Positions 1 to 7,315 of a DNA stretch of 16,548 nt are shown here, one piece after another; the stretch's first letter is position 1, and every line of letters starts with the position of its first letter. Location of the stretch: assembly GCA_029259995.1 (NCBI GenBank), contig JAJDEC010000089.1:1-16548 (forward strand). Direction: 5' to 3'. The notes beneath the pieces are model-generated. The model ran no database searches. It was not told where the DNA came from and saw nothing but the letters and a program-made list of their open reading frames with translations. Source of the DNA: Phycisphaerae bacterium (lineage in GTDB: Bacteria > Planctomycetota > Phycisphaerae > UBA1845 > UTPLA1). The translations under genes were made by a program, and so were the position numbers.

Positions 1-1
1 C

Positions 2-925
2 GCGCCTGCCGCCGAGAAGCACTTTGATCCCGCCCCGCCGACGGAAATTCCGACGGATCAGCTCGACGCGTTCATTGCGCTGCGGCGATATGGACATCTG
101 CTGAAACAACGGGAGGCCTGGCGCGGTCAGCACTCCGCGGAACGTGCCTGCGCCGATGCGGCCGATCGCATCGACGACATGTTCGCCATCGTGCCCGAGG
201 GCTTTGCGTCGCTTCCGAAGACAGTCAACGACTATCCGGGATGCCCGGAGATTTCGATTGAAACGAAGGCGTATCTGCTCGCCCGCAATCCGGTCACGAA
301 CGACGACTATCAGAAGTTCGTGGATGCCGGCGGATACGACGACATGGACTTGTGGCCGCGCGAGATCTGGCCGCATCTGATCGATTTCAAGGATCAGACG
401 GATCACACGGCGCCTCGCTTCTGGCGCAACGGCCGACATTGCAAGACGATGTCGGATCATCCCGTTGTGGGTATTTGTTATTACGAGGCATTGGCGTATG
501 CGGCCTGGGCCGGCTATCGACTGCCGTCGGAAGGCGAATGGCAGATGGCGGCAACGTGGCGCATTCGCAGTGCCGCGAACACGATGCGACGCTATCCGTG
601 GGGCGACGCCCTCGATACGCAGCGATGCAACATCTGGTTGTCGGGCGTCGGAAAGACAATGCCCGTGGACGCCTATCCGGACGGATGCGCGCCGAACCAG
701 GTGTCACAGCTCGTCGGGAACGTCTGGGAATGGATGGCGGACGAGTACATCGTGACGGACGACAACGGCAATCCCGTCGTCAGCGACATGCGAATGTCCT
801 CAATCCGCGGCGGCGCGTTTGACACGTATTTCGCGGCGCAGGCGGCCGGTACATTTCGAACGGGAATCATCAGTATGGCGCGCGTACACAATGCCGGATT
901 CCGATGCGCGCTGGACGTCGATTGA
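2..925 (+). CDS. FGE/SUMF1-fold domain protein, 5' truncated by the window edge
   Basis: The frame is open from base 2 with no stop, so this is the C-terminal ~307 residues of a longer protein; the ATG at 179 is probably internal. From about base 200 to the stop the protein reads as a formylglycine-generating-enzyme sulfatase (SUMF1/PvdO) domain: RLPSEGEWQMAA, then YPWGD, then GNVWEWMADEY, then SIRGGAFDTYF and a closing AGFRCA. In true FGEs the segment after RGG carries two catalytic copper-binding cysteines; here it reads RGGAFDTYFAAQ with neither. I infer a non-catalytic, ligand-binding or scaffold version. The ~60 residues before the domain are charged and helical-looking and unrecognised. 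A Zn-ribbon GTPase gene follows on the same strand 128 nt after the stop, and FGE domains are known as accessory parts of predicted NTPase conflict modules. The domain call is firm; the function is open, and the missing N-terminus could hold an effector or enzymatic domain. Confidence 0.85.
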   Translation, partial: APAAEKHFDPAPPTEIPTDQLDAFIALRRYGHLLKQREAWRGQHSAERACADAADRIDDMFAIVPEGFASLPKTVNDYPGCPEISIETKAYLLARNPVTNDDYQKFVDAGGYDDMDLWPREIWPHLIDFKDQTDHTAPRFWRNGRHCKTMSDHPVVGICYYEALAYAAWAGYRLPSEGEWQMAATWRIRSAANTMRRYPWGDALDTQRCNIWLSGVGKTMPVDAYPDGCAPNQVSQLVGNVWEWMADEYIVTDDNGNPVVSDMRMSSIRGGAFDTYFAAQAAGTFRTGIISMARVHNAGFRCALDVD

Positions 926-1041
926 CGTTGATTGAATCGTGCGGTCGATCCGAGAGTTCGGCGATCCGCAAGTAGGCTGGCAGTAACAGGCAGATGCATC
1001 GTTCCGACATGACGCATCCAAGGACAAGAGCCCGACGATTC

Positions 1042-1056
1042 GGGGAGGCGGCAGTG
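1042..1056 (+). promoter_or_regulatory. Shine-Dalgarno and GTG start of the GTPase gene
   Basis: GGGGAGG at 1042-1048 is followed after 5 nt by GTG at 1054. This is the best ribosome binding site near the gene and favours the GTG over the ATG at 994. Confidence 0.6.
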
Positions 1057-1944
1057 AACGTGGAATCTACAGCAACACTCAGGAAACTTGAGCCCGACGT
1101 CTGTCTGATTTGCGGTACGCGCAATCCGGACTCGGCCATTCAGTGCGGCGTCTGCTTTGCCCCCATGGCCGTTGTGCATGACGCAATCGCCCAGGAGCGC
1201 GAACCGGAGATCGTCAGTGTCGTCGGTGAAAGTAACGTCGGCAAGACAGTCTACCTCGGCGTCCTGCTTGACATGCTTTCGCAGCGGGCCGGTGACTTCA
1301 AGGCAATCCCCAAAGGCGCCTATTCCGTCGACCTGCAACAGACCGTGATCAGCCATCTGGCGCATCGCATGTTTCCGCCGAAGACGCCGATGGAAGTGAA
1401 TCAATGGTACTGGGCCTATTATCAGGTCCTGCATCGCCAGCTGAATCGATGGGTCGACCTCGTCATGCCCGACATGGCCGGCGAAAGTCTCGCGGCGGAA
1501 GTCCAGAATCCGCAGACGTTTCGCGTTGTTCACAATCTGCTCAACAAGTCGAAGGGAATGTTGTTGTTGTGCGACGCCGCCCAGGCGGCCAACGGCGCGA
1601 CGCAGCCCGACTTTTTCGGCATGAAGATGCTGAGCTACATTGACAGCGTGCTGGGCGTCGGACGCGATCAGCGGATCAACACGCCGATCGCCGTCGTCCT
1701 TTGCAAGGCCGATCACTGTCCGGAGTGTTTTGACGATCCCGAAGCGTTCGTTGAGGCCAATCTGAATCGAGTCTGGAACCTTTGCGAAAACCGATTCGCA
1801 AACGTCGCATTCTTCGCAGCCAGCGTCGTGGGATCACTTGGCTACGCCTACGACGAAAAGAACGAGGAAGCCACGCCCGTACCGCTCCACACGGCGCTGT
1901 GCGGAATTCTGGAGCCGTTCGAATGGATCGTACAGCAACTCTGA
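1054..1944 (+). CDS. Zinc-ribbon P-loop GTPase (double-GTPase/DO-GTPase2-like)
   Basis: The predicted protein has 296 residues from a GTG start at 1054, chosen because GGGGAGG (1042-1048) lies 5 nt upstream. An in-frame ATG at 994 would add 20 basic residues and has no comparable ribosome binding site. Residues 17-34 form a zinc ribbon (C17-x2-C20, C31-x2-C34). GESNVGKT at 58-65 is the Walker A/G1 loop. PDMAGE with D140 and G143 is the G3 loop, and CKAD at 217-220 is a G4 loop in which Cys replaces the usual Asn. Overall this fits the TRAFAC-type GTPases that accompany GAP1 proteins (Pfam DO-GTPase2-like). There are no membrane segments, so it is probably cytosolic. The next gene overlaps its 3' end by 22 nt and encodes a GAP1-like protein, which fits a GTPase-partner pair made from one transcript. 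The GTPase fold is firm; the exact subfamily is from memory of the family and less sure. Confidence 0.85.
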   Translation: MNVESTATLRKLEPDVCLICGTRNPDSAIQCGVCFAPMAVVHDAIAQEREPEIVSVVGESNVGKTVYLGVLLDMLSQRAGDFKAIPKGAYSVDLQQTVISHLAHRMFPPKTPMEVNQWYWAYYQVLHRQLNRWVDLVMPDMAGESLAAEVQNPQTFRVVHNLLNKSKGMLLLCDAAQAANGATQPDFFGMKMLSYIDSVLGVGRDQRINTPIAVVLCKADHCPECFDDPEAFVEANLNRVWNLCENRFANVAFFAASVVGSLGYAYDEKNEEATPVPLHTALCGILEPFEWIVQQL

Positions 1945-3044
1945 CGCCGACAAGTACCCTCGATACCCTGCTCGTCGATCACGCCGTCTTCACGTCGGTT
2001 CGATCGCCGATGGGCGAAGGATATCGAATCATCGCTGCATCGGGCGGATTGCGCCCGGACGAGCGGATGGAAACGACGCGACGCGCGCCGTCCCACGGAA
2101 GTCTCTGTGAAACGAATGCCGATGCGGCGGGCGTGATCGGGTTTCCATTGCCGACAGGCAGATACTGCGTCGGCTACGTTCGGCTTGCGGGCAAGGAACA
2201 CACGTCTCGCGGCGGCATGCGCGTGCATACGCATTTCGTTTTCCTGACGCTTCCACAATTCGCCGCGTTCGCGTGCGATCCCTGGCTGGTCGCGGGGATG
2301 ATTGCGGCGATCGACGGCGACGAACCATTGCTCAAAGCGGAATCGTCCATGCCTCAACTTTCATTGGGTGAAGGCTGTGTCCAACTGCCCGACGCATCGC
2401 CCATGATGCCCGCCGTGGAAGTCGGCTGGCTGGAGAGCATTGTGCGATCGGCGCTTCGCGGCTCGGCTTTTGTCGCCAATTCCGCGGCGCTGTCGGACGG
2501 CTGCGAGCAGCTCGCCTGGCGCGTCATCCCCCGCGTCATGCGAGCCAAGCGATCGATTTCGATCGGGATCGCCTACTCACCGGCGCGAAATCTGGATGTC
2601 AGTTTCGTCAGCGATGGCGTCGAAGAGGCGCGCCGCGCGGTATTGGGCTCGAAGACGCTCTGGCTCGATCCGGCAACACCGCTCCCGGGCACGCAGCTCT
2701 CAGCCAGTTCGGCGTGTGCCGCGACGGCCGCGGGACCGTTTGAAGACTGGATGGAGCTGACTCAGAAATCGCTGAACGCGGGACGCGTTGGTGAGTTGAT
2801 TCGGCTGTGCGACGCCGTGGACTGCGACGCAACGCCCGAAGGACTCGCGACGACCGCGAGACTCTACGAACACCTCGACATCGTCAGCTTCGCGGCCGAG
2901 GACGAACTGGCCCGTCTGACGACGCGCTACAGCGGATTCGCACCCACCTGCAAGGCGCAGAAGATCCTTGTCGAACGCTTCAGAAAGGCGGCCGCCCATC
3001 GGTCCGCTCAACTGGCCCAGGAACGCGATTCGTCGCTCGAATAG
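1923..3044 (+). CDS. GTPase-associated protein 1 (GAP1-N2-like) domain protein
   Basis: The predicted protein has 373 residues. I chose ATG 1923 because GGAG (1911-1914) sits 8 nt upstream and the start overlaps the GTPase stop by 22 nt, which suggests translational coupling; the frame is also open from an ATG at 1782, but that stretch lies inside the GTPase gene. Residues 20-43 contain FTSVRSP followed by GYRIIAASGGL, and residues 99-108 contain MRVHTHFVFL. These match the opening pattern (Y/FTS...GY...A.S.GL...H) of the GAP1-N2 family, predicted partners of GTPases in NTP-dependent conflict or signalling systems. The remaining ~220 residues are mostly helical with a Cys- and Ala-rich stretch (about 260-330), and I recognise no further domain. 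No signal peptide or membrane segment is seen. The protein may regulate, or be a client of, the adjacent GTPase; that role is inference from family and gene order. Confidence 0.75.
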   Translation: MDRTATLTPTSTLDTLLVDHAVFTSVRSPMGEGYRIIAASGGLRPDERMETTRRAPSHGSLCETNADAAGVIGFPLPTGRYCVGYVRLAGKEHTSRGGMRVHTHFVFLTLPQFAAFACDPWLVAGMIAAIDGDEPLLKAESSMPQLSLGEGCVQLPDASPMMPAVEVGWLESIVRSALRGSAFVANSAALSDGCEQLAWRVIPRVMRAKRSISIGIAYSPARNLDVSFVSDGVEEARRAVLGSKTLWLDPATPLPGTQLSASSACAATAAGPFEDWMELTQKSLNAGRVGELIRLCDAVDCDATPEGLATTARLYEHLDIVSFAAEDELARLTTRYSGFAPTCKAQKILVERFRKAAAHRSAQLAQERDSSLE

Positions 3045-3097
3045 CCAGAAATCGCCCTCCCAACCGACAATTTGCGGGAAATCCACGTCCGGCATCG

Positions 3098-3126
3098 TTG
3101 TTTGCCGTTACCTCGGTTCCTAAAAT
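3098..3126 (+). promoter_or_regulatory. Possible sigma70-type promoter before the M43 protease
   Basis: TTGTTT (3098-3103) and TAAAAT (3121-3126) are separated by 17 nt. The -10 matches 5 of 6 consensus bases and the -35 only 3 of 6. It lies about 95 nt before the start codon in the 177-nt gap after the GAP1-like gene, and would separate the protease from the GTPase module. This is a motif guess only. Confidence 0.3.
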
Positions 3127-3221
3127 ACGACTAATAAAGGAAGTCGAAAATCGAGGTCGGTGCCAATTGCTCCATCGGGACAACCGCACCGCCACAATCT
3201 ATTGGGCGAGGATTTGCCGAA

Positions 3222-5639
3222 ATGCGGATAAGACACCTGCTTTGGGGGGCGATTGTGATCGTCTGCCCCTGTTTCGTCGTATTGGCACATGGAAACGATA
3301 CGCCTCCCGCCGACGCGGCATCAAATCTCGCGCCGACCGGCCGAGTGACGTTGCCGGATGGGCGGATGCTGGTTGACGGACAAATGTTTGATTCCCGTCA
3401 GGCTTACTTTCAATCGGACTACTATCGACGCAACGGCCGTCGCTGCGGTGCGCCAATCCCCGATCTGTCGATCGCGCCGCGCGGTATGGGTTCGCAGGCG
3501 GATTGCGATGTTGCACTGACGACACTCTCCTCGACCTACACGCCGAATATGGGCCGCTATCGAATCCCCGTGGTCGTTCACGTCATCACGAATGACGGCG
3601 GAGCGGGCATGCTCACGGAGCAGAAGATTCAATCGCAGATTGACGTCCTGAATGACAGATTCCTCGCGATCGCAGGTTCCGGCGGGACTGCGGAAATCGA
3701 ATTCTTCCTTGCAACGCAGGATCCTTCCGGGAATCCGACGAGCGGAATCACTGTCAACGCCAATAATTCGTGGTTCCTGGACAACGGCTCATACTGGACG
3801 AGTCTGGCCTGGGATACGTCGCACTACATGAACATCTACACAGTCAATCTCGATCCACAGGGATTGCTCGGCTACGTCTCGGGGTTTCCGGCGGACGGAA
3901 CCGTCCTCGGCACGTCGGCGGATCGCGTCGTGATTCACTGGGGCTCATTCGGCGCCGTCGGGACGGACGGACCGCCGTACGACCAGGGAATGACGCTCGT
4001 CCACGAAGTCGGCCATTACCTGGGTCTCTATCACACGTTTCATACCGATTTCACCTGCGGCGACGCAGACGAACCCGGCTGCTTCTCGACGGGTGATTGC
4101 ATCTGCGACACGAATGAGCAGTTCATTTCGGTATTCACGTCTGAAGCGTTCTGCGGAAATGTCACTGAGACCTGCTCGTCGCCCGACCCCATCGAGAACT
4201 ACATGAGCTATAGCGACGACGAATGCATGGTCCAGTTCACGCCCCAGCAGATTCAGCGCATGCGCTGCACGCTTCTGAACTATCGCGTCGACTTGTACGA
4301 GTTCACGACGACGACGGGCGCACTCTCCGTCACTCCCATCGGGGATACGGAGCACACGGGGCTTGTCGGTGGCCCGTTTAACCAGGCACTGACGGTTTAC
4401 GGAATCAGCAACCCGGGCAATTCGGCGATCGACTATGACATTTCAGTTGAAAGTAACTTCGGTTTGCTGCTCAACGGCGGAACGGCTCCCGTGACGGGCA
4501 CACTCGCCGCCGGCCAGAGCCGGCAGATCATGGCGCTGCTCGACACGGATATTGTCAATTCACTGGCGGCCGGCGATTACGAATCCGCGATCGTCTTCAA
4601 GAATCTGACGAACACAGTCGAATACCGCAGGACGCATCGACTCACGATCGGTGAGTTGAATATCTGCTCCCCGGGGGGACCAATCCTGATTCCGGACGCG
4701 AGCGTGATCGGCGCCACGAGCGAAATCAACGTCAGCGAGAACGCCATCATTCAGGATCTCGACGTCAAGATCTCCATCACGCACACGTGGATCGGCGATA
4801 TTTCCGCAACGTTGACGCATGTGGAGTCCGGACGAAGCGCCCTGCTCGTCGATCAGGTCTTCGGATCAGGGATCAACACTTGCGACGAGTTCAATTTCAA
4901 CGGCATCATTCTGGACGATCAGGGGACAGGGGGACCCATCGAGAATCAATGTGTCACGAACCTGACATCCCCGCCGTCCTATCGACCCAACGACGCATTG
5001 AACGAATTCAACGGCCTGAACATCAAGGGAACCTGGGAACTCAAAGTGACGGATTCGGCGCAGGGCGACGACGGAACGCTCGACGACTGGTGCCTGATTG
5101 CGTCCGTCAGTGAGTTGTCGGAGGAGGACGATCCCGATCCCGTGGACACGACGGACACGGACCTGGACACGGTGCCCGATTCGATGGACAACTGCCCGAC
5201 GACACCCAATGCGGATCAGGCGGACCTGAACCAGAACGGCATTGGTGATCTTTGTGAACCTTTCACACTCAACGACTGCCCGGCGACAGTCACGATTCCG
5301 GCGACAAGCAAGGACGGCATCGCGGTCGACTTCGAATTGCCCACGACCGTCGGTGGATTCGGCAACGTCCAGGTCTTCGCATCACCGGCCAGCGGGGCCC
5401 TGTTTCCGATCGGAACCACGCAAGTCACGGTCACGGCGACCGACGCAACGGGAACGCTTGTCACTTGCACGTTCGACGTCGTCGTGACAGATGATGGAAT
5501 GATTCCCGATCCGGTCGTGGATCCGGCCAATTGCGGATGTGCAAACGGCGCCGGCGGGTTGATGGTCGTGCCGATCACGATCCTGGGCATCGGTGTGATG
5601 CGTCGTCGATCGCGCAAAACGCGTCGACGTCGTGCCTAG
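3222..5639 (+). CDS. Exported M43-type metalloprotease with P-domain, TSP3-like, HYR and C-terminal sorting tail
   Basis: The protein has 805 residues. Residues 1-24 are a signal peptide (basic start, hydrophobic core). The zinc site HEVGHYLGLYHTFH (H261, E262, H265, H271) with a Met-turn at NYMSYSDDECM (M328) marks a metzincin of the pappalysin/cytophagalysin M43B group. After a linker comes a proprotein-convertase P-domain (about 488-628, with TWIGDI and GTWELKVTDSAQGD), then an Asp-rich thrombospondin-type-3-like calcium segment (about 642-682), then an HYR/Ig-like domain (about 684-760). The end is tripartite: CGC at 771-773, a hydrophobic helix, then an Arg cluster, similar to MYXO-CTERM-type tails that direct surface sorting. 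A GAGGA ribosome binding site (around 3207-3212) precedes the ATG by about 9 nt. It is probably an extracellular or surface-anchored peptidase for protein degradation or precursor processing. The metalloprotease call is firm; the tail class is approximate. Confidence 0.92.
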   Translation: MRIRHLLWGAIVIVCPCFVVLAHGNDTPPADAASNLAPTGRVTLPDGRMLVDGQMFDSRQAYFQSDYYRRNGRRCGAPIPDLSIAPRGMGSQADCDVALTTLSSTYTPNMGRYRIPVVVHVITNDGGAGMLTEQKIQSQIDVLNDRFLAIAGSGGTAEIEFFLATQDPSGNPTSGITVNANNSWFLDNGSYWTSLAWDTSHYMNIYTVNLDPQGLLGYVSGFPADGTVLGTSADRVVIHWGSFGAVGTDGPPYDQGMTLVHEVGHYLGLYHTFHTDFTCGDADEPGCFSTGDCICDTNEQFISVFTSEAFCGNVTETCSSPDPIENYMSYSDDECMVQFTPQQIQRMRCTLLNYRVDLYEFTTTTGALSVTPIGDTEHTGLVGGPFNQALTVYGISNPGNSAIDYDISVESNFGLLLNGGTAPVTGTLAAGQSRQIMALLDTDIVNSLAAGDYESAIVFKNLTNTVEYRRTHRLTIGELNICSPGGPILIPDASVIGATSEINVSENAIIQDLDVKISITHTWIGDISATLTHVESGRSALLVDQVFGSGINTCDEFNFNGIILDDQGTGGPIENQCVTNLTSPPSYRPNDALNEFNGLNIKGTWELKVTDSAQGDDGTLDDWCLIASVSELSEEDDPDPVDTTDTDLDTVPDSMDNCPTTPNADQADLNQNGIGDLCEPFTLNDCPATVTIPATSKDGIAVDFELPTTVGGFGNVQVFASPASGALFPIGTTQVTVTATDATGTLVTCTFDVVVTDDGMIPDPVVDPANCGCANGAGGLMVVPITILGIGVMRRRSRKTRRRRA

Positions 5640-5661
5640 TGTAGTGCCTGGTGTAGTGCCT
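5632..5661 (+). repeat. 12-bp tandem repeat across the stop codon
   Basis: GTGCCTAGTGTA (5632-5643), GTGCCTGGTGTA (5644-5655) and a partial GTGCCT (5656-5661) repeat in tandem. The TAG stop of the metalloprotease lies in the first copy. Confidence 0.7.
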
Positions 5662-5673
5662 CCTCCAATCGTG

Positions 5674-5763
5674 CGAATTCGAACTCGAATTCGGGGAGTG
5701 TGGGCGTCTCGCCCGCACAAGCAAGAAAGCGAATTACGGGCAGGCGTCTCGCCCGCACTCCCC
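5674..5763. repeat. REP/BIME-like inverted-repeat element between convergent genes
   Basis: This is a dense set of inverted repeats in the 157-nt gap between the ends of two convergent genes. CGAATTCGA and TCGAATTCG (5674-5682, 5685-5693) form a near-perfect palindrome. GGGGAGTG (5693-5700) and CACTCCCC (5756-5763) form an outer inverted repeat that extends with one mismatch. GGCGTCTCGCCCGCAC occurs twice (5703-5718 and 5743-5758), each copy carrying its own short hairpin (GGGCG/CGCCC around TCT in the first). The layout matches bacterial interspersed palindromic elements and may also act as a two-way terminator for the flanking genes. Whether it is repeated elsewhere in the genome cannot be seen here. 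Confidence 0.6.
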
Positions 5764-5796
5764 GCCCGGAGGCACGCGAATACTTGAGGTACAACA

Positions 5797-6414
5797 CTAA
5801 GCCGTATGCATGAATGCGAGCATCAGAATGCCGAACGCGACGAGCGTCGCCATCGTTCCGGCGACGACCGTGATTCCGGCCCCCGCGACGGCCTGTCGGT
5901 TCAGGCGCCGAGTCGCGTCTGAATCGGGATGGCGGCGCAGGATGACGACGGCGGACACGATGCAGACAACGGCGATGCACACGCCATATAGCTGACACAA
6001 CAGCGCAACGGCCATGCCCGGACCGATCCTGCCCGGATCGTCCAGACTCGCCAGCATCACGACCAGGCCGATGACGGTTCCGATGAACCCGCAAGCCAGC
6101 GCGAGCGCGGCCCAGAGTTGAAAAAACTGCGCGGCTTCTTTTGCAACAACCGGGTCCTTGCGATGCCCTGTGGCATAGAGCAACGCGTCAATCGGGGCAG
6201 CCCATCCAAACACCGCCATCAGGATCGTTACCGGCAGCGCAACAACGAGCGCGGCGCCGGGCCAATGGACGAACGTCACGACGTTGCCGCCGCTTGCCCA
6301 GAAAAGCAGCGACAGAACCAACGCGGCGATCGCGACAATGCTGAGAATCGCGATGGCGGGCGTTGGCACGCGGCCAAGCCGATTCGCGGAACTGCTGTCG
6401 GTTGTTGAATGCAT
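5797..6414 (-). CDS. MotA/TolQ/ExbB-like membrane protein
   Basis: The protein has 205 residues with about five predicted membrane segments (roughly 20-40, 53-74, 102-121, 133-158, 177-201). The core segment GFIGTVIGLVVML (109-121), followed by a short DDPGRIGPGMAVALL and LYGVCIA, is the signature of the MotA/TolQ/ExbB proton-channel family. In that family these helices form the ion-conducting subunit that works with a MotB/TolR/ExbD partner. Here no partner gene is adjacent: the upstream neighbour is divergent and the downstream neighbour convergent. The cytoplasmic loop between the second and third helices is short compared with flagellar MotA, and an extra C-terminal helix is predicted. 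An A/G-rich stretch, GGGGGATAACGAAAG, precedes the ATG. The fold is convincing; its biological role (energiser, Tol-like or an orphan) is unknown. Confidence 0.8.
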   Translation of the reverse strand: MHSTTDSSSANRLGRVPTPAIAILSIVAIAALVLSLLFWASGGNVVTFVHWPGAALVVALPVTILMAVFGWAAPIDALLYATGHRKDPVVAKEAAQFFQLWAALALACGFIGTVIGLVVMLASLDDPGRIGPGMAVALLCQLYGVCIAVVCIVSAVVILRRHPDSDATRRLNRQAVAGAGITVVAGTMATLVAFGILMLAFMHTA

Positions 6415-6476
6415 CTTTCGTTATCCCCCGATACCCACATTCGTTCCCCAACCAAGCATCGGGCCGCAGGAATCCC

Positions 6477-6509
6477 GGGTTGATATGCTGAATTTCAGGG
6501 TTGATGTGC
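6477..6509. repeat. Two 12-bp direct repeats at 21-bp spacing in a divergent promoter region
   Basis: GGGTTGATATGC (6477-6488) and GGGTTGATGTGC (6498-6509) differ at one base and start 21 bp apart, about two DNA turns. They lie between the divergent starts at 6414 and 6597, as expected for a transcription factor binding pair. No regulator is known. Confidence 0.4.
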
Positions 6510-6582
6510 AGGACCTTATCGGAGGCGGGGTTTGAGACGGCGGCGACATCACGACGTTGCGGCATTCGAATGACTTGTCCGA

Positions 6583-6588
6583 TATGAT
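6583..6588 (+). promoter_or_regulatory. Possible -10 box giving a leaderless transcript
   Basis: TATGAT (5 of 6 consensus) ends 8 nt before the ATG at 6597, so transcription would begin at or next to the start codon. No Shine-Dalgarno sequence precedes this ATG, and no good -35 at 16-18 nt is seen. Confidence 0.3.
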
Positions 6589-6596
6589 CCGGTTCG

Positions 6597-7160
6597 ATGA
6601 CTGATTCAACCCCGCCAAAGAATGTCAACGCACTTCCATCGATTCGACTCCGCGTCGATCGGATTCACGCCGTTGTCAGGTCCATCTGGCGGCTCTTGCC
6701 GGGCGGCGTACTTCTTGGTTTGGGTTACCTGATCGGCTTTCAGATCGGAAGCTGGTCGCTCTTCTGGGAGAGACAGTCCATCACGTTTGTCGCGATTGGC
6801 ACCTTCATCCTGATTCTCGCGATGAGCGGCCTGTCGTTTGTTGTGAGCGGGATTCGATGGTTGCTGCTCGCCGGCTGGATGCGCCCCGTGCACGTGGACA
6901 TTGACGAAACGGCCATTCGTGCATCGCTCGGTCCGTTCGGCTCCGACACGATTCATTGGTCAGACGTTCGCTGCACGGTCGCCGAGGGCTTCGACGCGGA
7001 CTTGTTGTCGCAACTGGACAACGATGCGTTCACGCCGCATATCCGCGACGCACGCAGTCAGCGTGACGTGTATGCATGGATTCAGTCGCGAACGGGCGTC
7101 GCTCCCGAATCACTGACGGGCGCACTGCGTCCCCATTTCGAATCACGCCTCAACGATTGA
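6597..7160 (+). CDS. Small membrane protein with a bacterial PH-like domain
   Basis: The protein has 187 residues and I do not recognise it as a named family. Two hydrophobic segments (about 36-57 and 62-93) form a membrane hairpin. After them, VHVDIDETAIRAS...IHWSDVRC (about 98-127) follows the usual strand pattern of bacterial PH-like (bPH) domains, in which a conserved Trp-x-Asp sits in the strand after the first hairpin. The C-terminus (130-187) is charged and probably helical, on the cytoplasmic side. The gene is divergent from the MotA/TolQ-like gene across a 182-nt region with two direct repeats. No ribosome binding site is seen. A long 3' region with strong RNA structure follows. The function is unknown; a membrane-anchored regulatory or sensory role is only a guess. 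Confidence 0.7.
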   Translation: MTDSTPPKNVNALPSIRLRVDRIHAVVRSIWRLLPGGVLLGLGYLIGFQIGSWSLFWERQSITFVAIGTFILILAMSGLSFVVSGIRWLLLAGWMRPVHVDIDETAIRASLGPFGSDTIHWSDVRCTVAEGFDADLLSQLDNDAFTPHIRDARSQRDVYAWIQSRTGVAPESLTGALRPHFESRLND

Positions 7161-7273
7161 ACGACTGTTGCGATTGCCGACGACCGATAAGTCGCGTGTG
7201 CCGTCAACAATACTTCTTTTGATGCCAGTGCAAGTTCAAGTACGCCCCCATTTGGTTCCGATACAAACTCTCG

Positions 7274-7309
7274 AGGCTGTGGGTCTTCCGCCATTGGGCG
7301 GGACAGCCT
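7274..7309 (+). ncRNA. Structured hairpin, part of a possible sRNA or long 3' UTR
   Basis: AGGCTGT (7274-7280) pairs with ACAGCCT (7303-7309), and inside it CCGCC (7288-7292) pairs with GGCGG (7297-7301) around an ATTG loop, leaving an asymmetric internal loop. It sits just before an intrinsic terminator, so the pair could be the 3' end of a small RNA or of the upstream mRNA. It matches no RNA family I recognise. Confidence 0.35.
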
Positions 7310-7315
7310 GGCTTG

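Noticed and set aside
673..1716. 347-codon ORF on the - strand opposite the GTPase and FGE genes
   Set aside because: It lies antisense to two genes with clear domain motifs, has no ribosome binding site I can see and matches no family; long antisense frames are expected at this GC content.
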